From contig NZ_ATXQ01000003.1 in the NCBI RefSeq assembly GCF_000421765.1, positions 62,001 to 126,000 on the forward strand: 64,000 nt of DNA, in the 5' to 3' direction. The notes beneath the pieces are model-generated. The model saw nothing but the letters and a program-made list of their open reading frames with translations, ran no database searches and was not told the DNA's origin. The first letter of the stretch is position 1. Every line of letters begins with the position of its first letter. Made by a program: the position numbers and the translations under genes. Shown here piece by piece: positions 46,452 to 55,799 of this stretch. This DNA comes from Denitrificimonas caeni DSM 24390. Lineage in GTDB: Bacteria; Pseudomonadota; Gammaproteobacteria; Pseudomonadales; Pseudomonadaceae.

Positions 46452-48389
46452 ATGGCCGGATTAATTGCGCAAGGCTTTATTGATGACTTACTGAACCGCA
46501 CCGACATTGTCGAAGTGGTCAGTTCGCGCGTGCAATTAAAAAAGTCCGGCAAGAACTACACCGCTTGCTGCCCTTTTCACCAAGAGAAAACCCCCTCTTT
46601 CAGCGTCAACCATGAAAAACAGTTCTATTACTGCTTTGGCTGTGGCGCAGGCGGTAACGCTCTTGGCTTTATCATGGATCACGATCATCTTGATTTTCCT
46701 GAAGCCATCGAAGAGCTGGCCAAGCGTGCAGGTGTCGAAGTCGAACGCGAAGCCAGCAACGCTCCACAAAAGCCGCGCCAAGCGGTTGATTCACCACTGT
46801 ATGCATTACTAACCGCCGCCAGTGATTATTACCGCAGCGCTCTGAAAAGCCATCCGCAACGTGATGCAGCGGTAAGTTACTTAAAAAAACGCGGCGTCTC
46901 TGGTGTGATTGCACGCGATTTTGCTTTAGGTTTCGCCCCACCTGGCTGGGACAATCTAAGCAAACACCTAGGCGGCGACAGCATGCAGCAAAAAGCACTG
47001 ATTGATGCTGGCCTGCTGGTTGAAAATGCTGAAAGCCAGCGTCGTTATGACCGTTTTCGTGATCGGATTATTTTCCCCATCCATGACTCGCGCGGGCGTA
47101 TTATTGGTTTTGGTGGGCGCGTTTTAGGTGATGACAAACCCAAATATTTGAACTCGCCGGAAACTCCCGTTTTCCACAAAGGCCAAGAACTATACGGCTT
47201 ATATGAGGCGCGCAAATACAACCGACAACTCAATGAAATTATTGTTGTTGAAGGTTATATGGATGTGATTGCCCTCGCCCAGCAAGGCCTGCGTAACGCT
47301 GTTGCAACCTTAGGCACCGCCACCAGCGAAGAACACATCAAGCGTTTATTTCGCGTAGTGCCTTCGATTTTGTTTTGCTTTGACGGCGATAACGCCGGCC
47401 GTAAAGCGGCTTGGCGCGCACTGGAAGCGACCCTCAGTAATTTAAAAGACGGCCAGCAAGCGCGCTTCCTGTTTGTACCGGATGGCGAAGATCCTGACAG
47501 CTTGATTCGTAGCGAAGGCTTAGAAGCTTTTCAGGCGCGCATGACCCAACAAGCGGTGCCGCTAACCGAATACTTCTTTACTCACTTAGCTGAAGAAGTA
47601 AATCTTGAGTCACTGGAAGGCAAAGCGCACATGGCGACCTTAGCAGCGCCGCTGATCGAACGCATTCCTGGTGCAAATTTACGCGCCTTAATGCGTCAAA
47701 AGCTTACACAAATGACAGGACTGGCCAACACTCCAAGCGCAGACAGCAATGTGCCGCCCGCTCATGACTGGGCAGCAAGCAGTGACTATGATCGCGAGCC
47801 AGCCGACTTTGACTCTTACAACCCATTTCACGCAAACGATTATCCAGAGCCTTCACATCAGGCAACCTCTCAATCGTTTAAGAAAAACAGCCACAGTAAA
47901 AACTCGTGGCAACCTAAAAGCGCTCCAGCACGTCAATCAAACCGTGCTAAAGCTGCTGTAGAAACCCCGCACTTGGCCGCTCTGCGCACCTTGTTGCATC
48001 ATCCACACTTAGCTCTAAAAGTTGACACCGCAAGTAAACTTGCTGCAGAAGATGACCTCTATGCACAATTGCTCGTCTCATTACTCGAAGCCTTACAAAA
48101 AAGCCCCAACCTCAGCCCACTACAATTGATTGCACGATGGCATGGCACCGAACAGGGCCTCCTTTTACGTGCGTTGGCTGAAAAAGAATGGCTTATTGAT
48201 GCTGATAACCTTGAACAGCAATTTTTCGACACCATAACTCGTTTAGCATCGCGTCAACGTGAGCGCTTGATTGAACAATTACTCAACAAGGCTCGCTCTG
48301 ACCAACTTTCTAGCGAAGAAAAACAACGCTTGCGTGAATTGTTTGAACAGCATAACAATGCACCAAGTACCGCCGAAACTGGCAATTAA
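46452..48389 (+). CDS. dnaG: DNA primase DnaG
   Basis: 645 residues from the ATG at 46452 (GAGGC upstream); the ORF extends upstream but the family start is MAGLIAQGFI. Zinc site Cys40, His43, Cys61, Cys64; TOPRIM region VVEGYMDVIALAQ and FCFDGDNAGRKAAWRAL; a variable linker about 455-520 and a C-terminal DnaB-interaction domain. Makes RNA primers at the replication fork. Confidence 0.97.
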   Translation: MAGLIAQGFIDDLLNRTDIVEVVSSRVQLKKSGKNYTACCPFHQEKTPSFSVNHEKQFYYCFGCGAGGNALGFIMDHDHLDFPEAIEELAKRAGVEVEREASNAPQKPRQAVDSPLYALLTAASDYYRSALKSHPQRDAAVSYLKKRGVSGVIARDFALGFAPPGWDNLSKHLGGDSMQQKALIDAGLLVENAESQRRYDRFRDRIIFPIHDSRGRIIGFGGRVLGDDKPKYLNSPETPVFHKGQELYGLYEARKYNRQLNEIIVVEGYMDVIALAQQGLRNAVATLGTATSEEHIKRLFRVVPSILFCFDGDNAGRKAAWRALEATLSNLKDGQQARFLFVPDGEDPDSLIRSEGLEAFQARMTQQAVPLTEYFFTHLAEEVNLESLEGKAHMATLAAPLIERIPGANLRALMRQKLTQMTGLANTPSADSNVPPAHDWAASSDYDREPADFDSYNPFHANDYPEPSHQATSQSFKKNSHSKNSWQPKSAPARQSNRAKAAVETPHLAALRTLLHHPHLALKVDTASKLAAEDDLYAQLLVSLLEALQKSPNLSPLQLIARWHGTEQGLLLRALAEKEWLIDADNLEQQFFDTITRLASRQRERLIEQLLNKARSDQLSSEEKQRLRELFEQHNNAPSTAETGN

Positions 48390-48457
48390 GCTATTATATG
48401 CAGTATAATATGCCTCTTTCTTGCCGTTCGGCCCAGACCTTTCATGGATAGGGTGAT

Positions 48458-50311
48458 ATGTCCGCAAAAGCACAACAATCTCGTTTAAAAGAATTAATCG
48501 CCCTCGGCCGCGAGCAGGGATACCTGACTTACGCCGAGGTCAACGACCACCTTCCTGAAGATATTTCTGACCCAGAACAGGTCGAAGATATTATTCGCAT
48601 GATCAATGACATGGGAATTAATGTCTCCGAAGCAGCCCCAGATGCTGACGCACTGCTATTGGCAGGCTCAGACACTGATGAGTCCGCCGCTGAAGAAGCT
48701 GCTGCTGCATTAGCTGCAGTCGAAACTGACATTGGCCGCACCACTGACCCAGTGCGCATGTATATGCGTGAAATGGGTACAGTTGAGCTGTTGACACGTG
48801 AAGGCGAAATTGAAATCGCCAAGCGTATCGAAGAAGGTATCCGTGAAGTAATGGGCGCCATTGCTCACTTCCCAGGTACTGTGGCTGACATTCTCACTAG
48901 TTTCGATCGTGCTATCACTGACGGCACTCGTTTAACCGACATCTTTAATGGTTACATCGATCCTGATGACGGCATTGCTGAGCAACCTGCCCCGCCTGCA
49001 GTAAAAGCTACAGCAGCCGATGCTAAAAAAGCAGCCGATGATGATGACGAAGAAGAAGAAACTGAAGAAGCCGAAGAGGAAGAAGAAGCTGGCGACGGCG
49101 GACCTGATCCTGAAGTTGCTAAGCAACGCTTCGGTGCTGTCGCTGAACAGCTGGCTAAAGTCGAAAAGATTTTGCTCAAGCACAAGCGCAATAGCAAACA
49201 AGCGATTGCCGCACAGCAAGAATTGGCTGAACTGTTTATGCCAATTAAGCTCGTGCCCAAGCAGTATGATGCACTGGTTCTGCATGTGCGTGATGCATTA
49301 CAGCGTGTACGTGCACAAGAGCGCGCGATCATGCAACTCTGCGTTCGTGATGCGCGCATGCCTCGTGCTGACTTTTTAAAGCACTTCCCGGGTAATGAAA
49401 TAAACCTCGAGTGGGCAACCAAACTCAGCGAAGGCAAAGCTCGTTACGCCGCAGCACTTGCGCCATTGGTTGAAGAAATTCAGCGCAATCAGCAGATTTT
49501 GATTGATTTAGAAGAATCGACTTCTCTAACCATCGCAGAAATCAAAGACATCAACCGTCGCATGTCGATCGGTGAAGCAAAAGCCGGCCGCGCCAAAAAA
49601 GAAATGGTCGAAGCCAACCTGCGCTTAGTGATCTCGATTGCGAAAAAGTACACCAACCGTGGTTTGCAGTTCCTCGACTTAATCCAAGAAGGCAACATTG
49701 GTTTGATGAAGGCCGTTGACAAGTTTGAATACCGTCGTGGTTACAAGTTCTCAACCTATGCAACTTGGTGGATTCGTCAGGCGATTACCCGTTCGATTGC
49801 TGACCAAGCACGCACCATCCGTATTCCTGTGCACATGATTGAGACCATCAACAAACTCAATCGCATCTCTCGTCAAATGCTCCAAGAGATGGGCCGTGAG
49901 CCTACCCCTGAAGAGCTTGGCGAACGCATGGAAATGTCCGAAGATCGCGTGCGCAAGGTACTGAAAATCGCCAAAGAGCCAATCTCTATGGAGACGCCAA
50001 TTGGTGATGATGAAGACTCGCATTTAGGTGATTTTATCGAAGACTCGACGATGCAGTCGCCAATCGATATCGCCACAGTAGAGAGCCTCAAAGAAGCCAC
50101 GCGCGACGTACTTGGTGGTCTCACCGAGCGCGAAGCCAAGGTGCTACGTATGCGTTTCGGTATTGATATGAATACTGACCATACTCTTGAAGAAGTCGGC
50201 AAACAGTTTGATGTAACCCGTGAGCGGATTCGTCAAATCGAAGCCAAGGCGCTGCGTAAATTGCGCCACCCATCACGCAGTGAGCACTTGCGCTCATTCC
50301 TAGATGAGTAA
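48458..50311 (+). CDS. rpoD: Primary sigma factor RpoD (sigma-70)
   Basis: 617 residues: region 1.1 at the N-terminus, [11 protein letters not shown] (1.2), a long acidic low-complexity insert around residues 185-215 (runs of Asp and Glu), region 2 with [33 protein letters not shown] and [17 protein letters not shown], region 3, and region 4 with [20 protein letters not shown]. Full length, as in Pseudomonas. Strong terminator and a tRNA gene follow. Confidence 0.98.
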   Translation: MSAKAQQSRLKELIALGREQGYLTYAEVNDHLPEDISDPEQVEDIIRMINDMGINVSEAAPDADALLLAGSDTDESAAEEAAAALAAVETDIGRTTDPVRMYMREMGTVELLTREGEIEIAKRIEEGIREVMGAIAHFPGTVADILTSFDRAITDGTRLTDIFNGYIDPDDGIAEQPAPPAVKATAADAKKAADDDDEEEETEEAEEEEEAGDGGPDPEVAKQRFGAVAEQLAKVEKILLKHKRNSKQAIAAQQELAELFMPIKLVPKQYDALVLHVRDALQRVRAQERAIMQLCVRDARMPRADFLKHFPGNEINLEWATKLSEGKARYAAALAPLVEEIQRNQQILIDLEESTSLTIAEIKDINRRMSIGEAKAGRAKKEMVEANLRLVISIAKKYTNRGLQFLDLIQEGNIGLMKAVDKFEYRRGYKFSTYATWWIRQAITRSIADQARTIRIPVHMIETINKLNRISRQMLQEMGREPTPEELGERMEMSEDRVRKVLKIAKEPISMETPIGDDEDSHLGDFIEDSTMQSPIDIATVESLKEATRDVLGGLTEREAKVLRMRFGIDMNTDHTLEEVGKQFDVTRERIRQIEAKALRKLRHPSRSEHLRSFLDE

Positions 50312-50321
50312 AACCAACAAC

Positions 50322-50344
50322 CCCCCGATAATTCGGGGGTTTTT
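50322..50344 (+). terminator. Terminator after rpoD
   Basis: Stem CCCCCG (50322-50327) and CGGGGG (50334-50339), loop ATAATT, followed by TTTTT. Confidence 0.9.
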
Positions 50345-50346
50345 GT

Positions 50347-50374
50347 TTGCGTCTTGATAACACATCGGTATAAT
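50347..50374 (+). promoter_or_regulatory. Likely sigma-70 promoter of the tRNA gene
   Basis: TATAAT at 50369-50374 is a perfect -10 box; TTGCGT at 50347-50352 is a fair -35 at 16-bp spacing. The tRNA begins 16 bases after the -10 box. Confidence 0.65.
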
Positions 50375-50389
50375 CAGCCGCTGCAACTG

Positions 50390-50466
<77 letters not shown>

Positions 50467-50684
50467 CCTTCAAAGACTCTGCTCATGCGAGATGTAAGAA
50501 AAACTTCTTCTTAACCAGTCGATCCACTTCCAATATTTAAAGCTAGTCTACTTCTGCAATCATCTCCCTATGCTTGGCTCCAGGCAATCCTAAATAATCT
50601 ACTCATCAGCCCCCGAAAATAAAAACGCTTTTTATGCCTGTTTAATACCCTGAAAGCAAATTAAGCCAACCGTTACATATTCAA

Positions 50685-50702
50685 CAAACAAAATATTGTT
50701 TG
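50685..50702. repeat. AT-rich palindrome CAAACAA-N4-TTGTTTG
   Basis: Perfect 7-bp arms around AATA, about 135 bases upstream of the PepSY gene. Could be an operator; no regulator is suggested by the sequence. Confidence 0.4.
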
Positions 50703-50773
50703 TACTCTCTGCCGCGCTGTCGGCCGATCAAAAGCTCAAAAGCTTTCTCTTATACTCACATTCAACCCAGCCA

Positions 50774-50790
50774 ATTAAGGTTAACTTAAG
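50774..50790 (+). promoter_or_regulatory. PmrA/OmpR-type direct repeat upstream of the PepSY operon
   Basis: ATTAAG-N5-CTTAAG, two half sites with 11-bp spacing. It matches 11 of 12 positions of the PmrA-type box YTTAAK-N5-YTTAAK that I remember. It lies 46 bases before the ATG of the first gene, a usual place for an activator box overlapping -35. Confidence 0.6.
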
Positions 50791-50835
50791 GTGTTCAGCC
50801 TAAGGTAAAAGCGTAAGCCTCATTGGGGAAACGCC

Positions 50836-51192
50836 ATGAAAAAATCACCGCTAAGCATCGTTCTAGTTGTTACCACACTTATGACAGGCACAGCCTTGGC
50901 TGATGACGACTGCAATGATCCAGTCGCCGACTGGCAGTCTAGGGAAACTCTACGCCAGATGCTTGAAGCTAAAGGCTGGACAGTCAACCGCATCAAAGTC
51001 GATGAAGGCTGCTATGAAGTCAAAGGCTTAGATCAAAACGGCAATAAAGTCAAAGCCGAGTATTTTCCTGCATCACTGCAGCTGCGCAAATTAGAAACCA
51101 AATTCGGCAAAAATGCGCTGGTCCCAGAGCAGATTTATCAACGCAACACGCCACAACACAATAAGCAACGCAACATCGGAGAAAAGCCATGA
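50836..51192 (+). CDS. PepSY domain periplasmic protein
   Basis: 118 residues: signal peptide (cleavage after ALA-DDD), then a single PepSY_2-like domain with WQSRETLRQMLEAKGWTVNRIKVDEGCYEVKG in two parts around residues 35-66, and a polar tail. Two cysteines (CNDP and GCYEV) could form a disulfide. Overlaps the DUF2271 gene by 4 bases. Small proteins of this type are often under two-component control; the direct repeat upstream agrees. Function unknown. Confidence 0.8.
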   Translation: MKKSPLSIVLVVTTLMTGTALADDDCNDPVADWQSRETLRQMLEAKGWTVNRIKVDEGCYEVKGLDQNGNKVKAEYFPASLQLRKLETKFGKNALVPEQIYQRNTPQHNKQRNIGEKP

Positions 51193-51659
51193 AAAAGCTC
51201 GCTATTATTCTGGGCATGGCAGCGATTATCGCCTTGCCAACCCTCGCTCAAGCTCGCGAAGTAACCTTCACCACACAACTGCAAAACTACCGTGGTGACG
51301 GTGCTTATCTCGCACTCTACTTAGTCGATGCCAACGGCACATACCAACGCACACTGTGGGTCGCAGGCAAAAAAGCCAAATACTACAAACACTTACCGGA
51401 CTGGGCCCGCGGCAGTGGATTGCGCAGCAGTGAATACGATGGCGTAACCGGCGCTAGCGTTATGAGTGGTAAAGCCCTCGATGTCACCCTTGATATTCCC
51501 GATGCGCTGATTGATGCCGGCTATGAAGTGCGGGTGGACACGGCAGTTGAGGACATGCGCGATAACCGTGCTGATGCCAGCGCGCCACTCACCAGTGATG
51601 GTGTAGGCAAGTCCTTTCCCGGTCGCGGTTATGTGAAATCACTGAGCTACAGCTTTTGA
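51189..51659 (+). CDS. DUF2271 family periplasmic protein
   Basis: 156 residues with signal peptide (cleavage after AQA-REV). FTTQLQNYRGDGAYLALYLVDANG and GVTGASVMSG are typical of DUF2271, a beta-rich periplasmic family usually encoded beside PepSY-TM flavoreductases. It may be a partner or substrate of the reductase. In some operons such proteins occur with FMN-flavinylated extracytoplasmic redox systems; the phrase GVTGASVMSG resembles flavin-attachment D/S-G-A-T/S motifs, but this is only suggestive. Confidence 0.8.
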   Translation: MKKLAIILGMAAIIALPTLAQAREVTFTTQLQNYRGDGAYLALYLVDANGTYQRTLWVAGKKAKYYKHLPDWARGSGLRSSEYDGVTGASVMSGKALDVTLDIPDALIDAGYEVRVDTAVEDMRDNRADASAPLTSDGVGKSFPGRGYVKSLSYSF

Positions 51660-51686
51660 TCCTGAAGACTCAAGGAGACGATTGAG

Positions 51687-53912
51687 ATGCTACGCCAACT
51701 TCACTCATTACCCGGCCTGATTGCCGCGGTGTTTGCCATAGTGCTGGGTGTTACTGGAGCGATTTTATCGCTTGATCCAGCGCTGGAGCGCGTCAACACG
51801 ACCGTGCCAGCAGCAGGGACGCTCAGTGTCGCCGAGTTAACAGCGAAGTTGGCGCTGCATTATCCAGACGCTGAACAGATTGTTCGCACCCCTTCAGGCA
51901 CGCTTGTTGTCTACTTCAGTCGTGACGGACAAGTGGGTATTGATCAAGCAGACCCTCTCACTGGCGCTAGTATTGCACCCTATCAACCTTCAGCATTCTC
52001 ACGTTGGATAAAAAACCTGCATCGCGCACTGCTGCTTGACACCACAGGCCGGGCGCTTGTAGGGATCACTGCATTATTGATGATTCTCTTAGCGGTTTCT
52101 GGAGCAATGCTATTGGCCGCACGGATGGGTGGATGGCGTCAGTTGCTGCAACCGGTGCGCGGCACGCTGAGTCAGCGCCTGCATATCGACTTTGCCCGCG
52201 TGGCGATTGTGGGCTTGCTGCTCTCAGCACTGACTGGCGCTTATCTGTCGGCCAGCACTTTCGAGCTGGTCTCCGAAGGTGTCGAGGCCGATCCAGAATT
52301 ACCGCTAGAGGTTGCCGAAGGTGTGCCTACCGCTATTGAGACATTAGCAGTCTTAAAGGCGACCGACTTTAACGATTTACGTGAACTGGTTTACCCCTAC
52401 CCTAACGATCCTGCTGGCATGTACTCAATGACCACTGAGCAAGGTGCTGGCTATATCGATCAGGTGAGCGGCGTTTGGCTGTCATATCAGCCCCATGACG
52501 CAACACATGCATTCTATGAGTTTATGTATATGCTGCACACAGGTGAAGGGCTGTGGTGGCTGGGGTTGCTGCTAGGACTGTCTGCTCTAAGCGTGCCGCT
52601 ACTGACGGTTACTGGCACTATCATCTGGTGGAAACGTCAGAGTTCAAAGCCCAAGTTAGCCAACAACAGTAGTGCAGACTCGGCTGACAGCGTGCTTCTC
52701 GTCGGTAGCGAAAGCAATACAACCTGGGCCTTTGCTAAAACCTTACACGACGCTTTAGTTCAAGCAGGCCATCGCGTGCATACCGCGCCAATGGATCAAC
52801 TGGCCAGCCATTATCGTGCGGCACAACGGTTGTTCATTTTAACCGCAACCTACGGTGACGGCGACGCCCCCGCTTCGGCTAAGCACTTTCTAAAACGACT
52901 GGAAAAGATTACCCAGCAACCGACCTTTGCCACTGCCATCCTGGGCTTTGGTGAGCGCCAATACCCCAATTTCTGCGGCTTTGCCAAACAGGTTGAAAGC
53001 GCATTACACGCCAAAGACTGGCCACAGCTGTTGCCACTCGACACCATCAACCGACAGTCTCCGCAAGAATTCAATCGCTGGGGGCATTCCCTCGGAACAG
53101 CGCTGGGTGCAGAGCTAAATCTATTGCATACCCCAGTGCGACCTAAAACCACCACCCTGGAATTGGTTGAGCGTGCAGATTACGGCATTGCCGTGCAAGC
53201 GCCAACCGCAGTGCTGCGTTTTAAATTACCTGCAGAACTGCACAGCAGCACAGCACTTAAGCGCTTATGCAAACGCACCGGCATGCCTTATTTTGAGGCG
53301 GGTGACCTCGTGGGTATTTTTCCGCCCGACAGCTCAATAGCGCGTTTTTACTCGCTAGCGTCTGCCTCTATCGACGGCACTCTTGAAATCTGCGTACGTC
53401 AGCACCTTGGTGGAGTCTGCTCAAACTTTCTTTACACTCTGCCCATTGGCGGCCGCATGGAAGCCTTTATTCAGCCCAATCCAAACTTTCGCCCTGCCAC
53501 TGGCAAAGCACCTGTCATATTGATCGGCGCAGGCACTGGCATTGGCCCATTGGTCGGCTTTATTCGCCACAATCAAACGCTGCGTCCGATGTACCTGTAT
53601 TGGGGCGGTCGCTCATCTGAGTCAGACTTCCTCTATGAGCCAGAGCTTAACGCTTATCTCAAGGATCGGCGCTTGACCGAGCTCAACGCCGTGTTCTCCC
53701 GTAGCGATGAGCGCGCCTACGTACAAGATAAAGTTGCTCTAGATAGTGAAAAACTGCGCAAATTAATCGAAGGCAATGCGCAGATTCTAGTCTGCGGCGG
53801 TCGAGATATGGCCAATAGCGTGTCAACTACTATCAATGCAATCATCTCCCCTTTAGGTATAGACCTCGCCACTCTGAAAGCCCAAGGCCGCTATCTAGAG
53901 GATGTGTATTGA
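51687..53912 (+). CDS. PepSY-TM / flavodoxin / ferredoxin-NADP reductase fusion protein
   Basis: 741 residues. N-terminal PepSY-TM module with helices at about 9-29, 122-146, 172-192 and 289-315 and histidines His6, His112, His166 and His284 that may bind haem. Cytoplasmic flavodoxin domain about 335-475 (LLVGSESNTTWAFA, LTATYGDGDAPASA). Reductase domain 490-741 with FAD site RFYSLAS (553-559) and NAD(P) site IGAGTGIGPL (613-622). This is a full route for electrons from NADPH through FAD and FMN across the membrane to a periplasmic acceptor, as in bacterial sulfite-reductase-like flavoreductases and ferric reductases. Confidence 0.88.
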   Translation: MLRQLHSLPGLIAAVFAIVLGVTGAILSLDPALERVNTTVPAAGTLSVAELTAKLALHYPDAEQIVRTPSGTLVVYFSRDGQVGIDQADPLTGASIAPYQPSAFSRWIKNLHRALLLDTTGRALVGITALLMILLAVSGAMLLAARMGGWRQLLQPVRGTLSQRLHIDFARVAIVGLLLSALTGAYLSASTFELVSEGVEADPELPLEVAEGVPTAIETLAVLKATDFNDLRELVYPYPNDPAGMYSMTTEQGAGYIDQVSGVWLSYQPHDATHAFYEFMYMLHTGEGLWWLGLLLGLSALSVPLLTVTGTIIWWKRQSSKPKLANNSSADSADSVLLVGSESNTTWAFAKTLHDALVQAGHRVHTAPMDQLASHYRAAQRLFILTATYGDGDAPASAKHFLKRLEKITQQPTFATAILGFGERQYPNFCGFAKQVESALHAKDWPQLLPLDTINRQSPQEFNRWGHSLGTALGAELNLLHTPVRPKTTTLELVERADYGIAVQAPTAVLRFKLPAELHSSTALKRLCKRTGMPYFEAGDLVGIFPPDSSIARFYSLASASIDGTLEICVRQHLGGVCSNFLYTLPIGGRMEAFIQPNPNFRPATGKAPVILIGAGTGIGPLVGFIRHNQTLRPMYLYWGGRSSESDFLYEPELNAYLKDRRLTELNAVFSRSDERAYVQDKVALDSEKLRKLIEGNAQILVCGGRDMANSVSTTINAIISPLGIDLATLKAQGRYLEDVY

Positions 53913-54000
53913 GCCTGGATACACTGTTCGCGCCACTCTTAAGTTAAAAAGACACAAAACATGCCCGGAGCTCTATGCCTTGTTACTTTTACAACACTCG

Positions 54001-54132
54001 CTAGACCAGCGACTTACCCTCTTTCTTCGCTTTACGTATATCAAAGACTAAAGCGCTACACAGCGTTATCAGTACCAAGGTTGATAGCACCGGCCAAATC
54101 AGTACATACACAGTCAATCCAAATGTAGTCAT
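54001..54132 (-). CDS. Small membrane protein, putative transporter small subunit
   Basis: 43 codons from ATG 54132 with AAGGA ribosome site 8 bases upstream, ending TAG at 54001-54003. Sequence starts MTTFGLTVYVLIWPVLSTLV, has one membrane helix (about 6-28) and a basic tail (DIRKAKKEGKSLV). It lies 11 bases after the symporter stop on the same strand. I recall very similar short proteins annotated as putative transporter small subunit after sodium:solute symporters in Pseudomonas. Confidence 0.75.
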   Translation of the reverse strand: MTTFGLTVYVLIWPVLSTLVLITLCSALVFDIRKAKKEGKSLV

Positions 54133-54143
54133 CTTAATTTTCC

Positions 54144-55799
54144 TTAAGCTTTTGCTTCAGCTTCGGCTTCGGCTTCGGCTTCTTTATGGAATTTAATCAC
54201 TTGTTGATTAATACTATCAAAGTTGAAGTCAGGGGCTTTGCTGCGCAAAGTGATCAAGGTGCAGATAATTGTGCTGGCACCATAAGCCGTTAATGAACTG
54301 AGCAATACAGCATACTCACGTAAAAAACCTACCGTAAAGAACACTAAAATGCTGGCGGCCATGACACCGACAATTAAGCCCGCTATTCGGCCAAAGAAGC
54401 CAAAGGTCATCAAACCAATCACGACACCACCGCCGACAGCAGCAATAATCTCAAAGAAGACGGCGACTGCACCTTCAATTGGTAACCAACTAAAACGCAC
54501 GACTAAGAACAAGATGAACGACAGCGCAACCGACAGAGTAAATGCCGCATTAGTTACGCGGTTCCAATACAGACTGGCAATCACAGGAAATACGATCGAA
54601 CCCCATAACGCACCGACAAAAATCAGCATGGACAAAATATCCAGCTTTAAGCTGGCAAAAACCACGCCCAGTGCAGCAGCGACAACCATGGTCATGCGAC
54701 CAACCCACAGCATCTTTAGCGGGTCTGGCTTATTCTTGGCTATGTGCTTGCCATAGACATCGGTCATCACAATGGCCGACAGAGCAGATAAGTCAGAGTC
54801 GGCAGTGGAAGACAAAGAGCCGATCACCATCACAAACAACATTGCCACCATAAAGGGCGGCAAGTAGGTTGCAGCCATCTGCGGAATCAAGTTATTAAGA
54901 TCGCCATCAATCGGGGTAACACCAGCCAGTAATGCGAGCAGCCCCAGCATTCCTAAACCAATAACAATCGAACCATAACCAATGGTCGCCGTAATAAAGC
55001 TGGATTTAATTAAGTCTTCACGCACAGCAAATAAGCGCTGAGCAATGGTTTGGTTACCGATGGCATAGGCCAATACTGCAACAAAAAACGGTGCGCCCTG
55101 CTCTAATATCGCGGTCGTGGAAAAGAAGTCTTGCTGCTCTAAAGTAAGGTTCGCCATGCCTGTTTCAAACAACGTCGGCCCGCCGAGCTGAAAGAAGATC
55201 ATCGGAATAATAATCACCGCAGCTAAAATCATCGCAACTAACTGGCCAAAATCAGTGAAGACCGATGCTCTAAAACCTGACCATAAGGTATAAGACAAGA
55301 CCCCGACACCAGCAATCACCACCCCTTGGACAAAACTCAACGGCGAGAGAATACTGACCAGTGCGCCCGCCGCTGTGAAGTTCACCATCAAACTGATCAC
55401 ACTGCCCACCACATTGGAGCCGGCTAAAATCATCTGACTGGAAGTGCCGTGGCGCGCATGCATAATTTCTGCAAGGGTGTGCGCGTCAGGAGCGAGCTTG
55501 CGAAAGCGTCGACCAAAAGGATAGATAAAGAGAATCATCAGCGCGCCCCAGAAACCGTAATGAATCGCACCAGAAAGACCGTACTTATAGCCGGAGCTGG
55601 CGGCCGCATAAAAGGATGCAGCCCAAATCCAAGTCGCGGTCATGCTGGCTGCCGACATGCCATAGCCTACAGAACCATTGGCTGTCATATAACCATCGGC
55701 GTTTTCTTGTTTTTTTCCGATACGCAGGGTCAAGAGAAAGGTTGCACCGTAAAACCCTAGTAGGATCAACAGCGCCGAACTCGTCGTAAACTGAAACAT
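54144..55799 (-). CDS. Sodium:solute symporter (SSS family)
   Basis: 551 residues with 13-14 membrane helices. SSS features: GYMTANGSVGYGMSAASMTATW near the N-terminus (about 35-56), AEIMHARHG, TLWSGFRASVFTDFGQ, and SSTADSDLSALSAIVMTDVYGK (Na-site region). Substrate not identifiable; relatives carry carboxylates, urea or amino acids. C-terminus is an Ala-Glu repeat. A 43-residue protein follows. An inverted repeat at 56000-56015 lies in its upstream region. Confidence 0.88.
   Translation of the reverse strand: MFQFTTSSALLILLGFYGATFLLTLRIGKKQENADGYMTANGSVGYGMSAASMTATWIWAASFYAAASSGYKYGLSGAIHYGFWGALMILFIYPFGRRFRKLAPDAHTLAEIMHARHGTSSQMILAGSNVVGSVISLMVNFTAAGALVSILSPLSFVQGVVIAGVGVLSYTLWSGFRASVFTDFGQLVAMILAAVIIIPMIFFQLGGPTLFETGMANLTLEQQDFFSTTAILEQGAPFFVAVLAYAIGNQTIAQRLFAVREDLIKSSFITATIGYGSIVIGLGMLGLLALLAGVTPIDGDLNNLIPQMAATYLPPFMVAMLFVMVIGSLSSTADSDLSALSAIVMTDVYGKHIAKNKPDPLKMLWVGRMTMVVAAALGVVFASLKLDILSMLIFVGALWGSIVFPVIASLYWNRVTNAAFTLSVALSFILFLVVRFSWLPIEGAVAVFFEIIAAVGGGVVIGLMTFGFFGRIAGLIVGVMAASILVFFTVGFLREYAVLLSSLTAYGASTIICTLITLRSKAPDFNFDSINQQVIKFHKEAEAEAEAEAKA
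54154..54183. repeat. 6-bp tandem repeat (GCTTCG)n in the symporter C-terminus
   Basis: Five units of a GCTTCG-type hexamer (three exact, two with one change), encoding (EA)n at the end of the symporter. Being a multiple of 3, copy-number change would lengthen the tail without a frameshift. Confidence 0.85.

Larger units (their letters stand above)
50467..50835. other. Gene-free AT-rich stretch before the PepSY operon
   Basis: About 370 bases with no convincing ORF. It contains a 7-4-7 palindrome at 50685-50702 and a direct repeat at 50774-50790 close to the downstream gene, both described separately. Confidence 0.6.

Noticed and set aside
48998-49105. Run of acidic codons in rpoD considered as an insertion
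   Set aside because: It is the variable acidic spacer of primary sigma factors; total length of 617 residues is normal for Pseudomonas.
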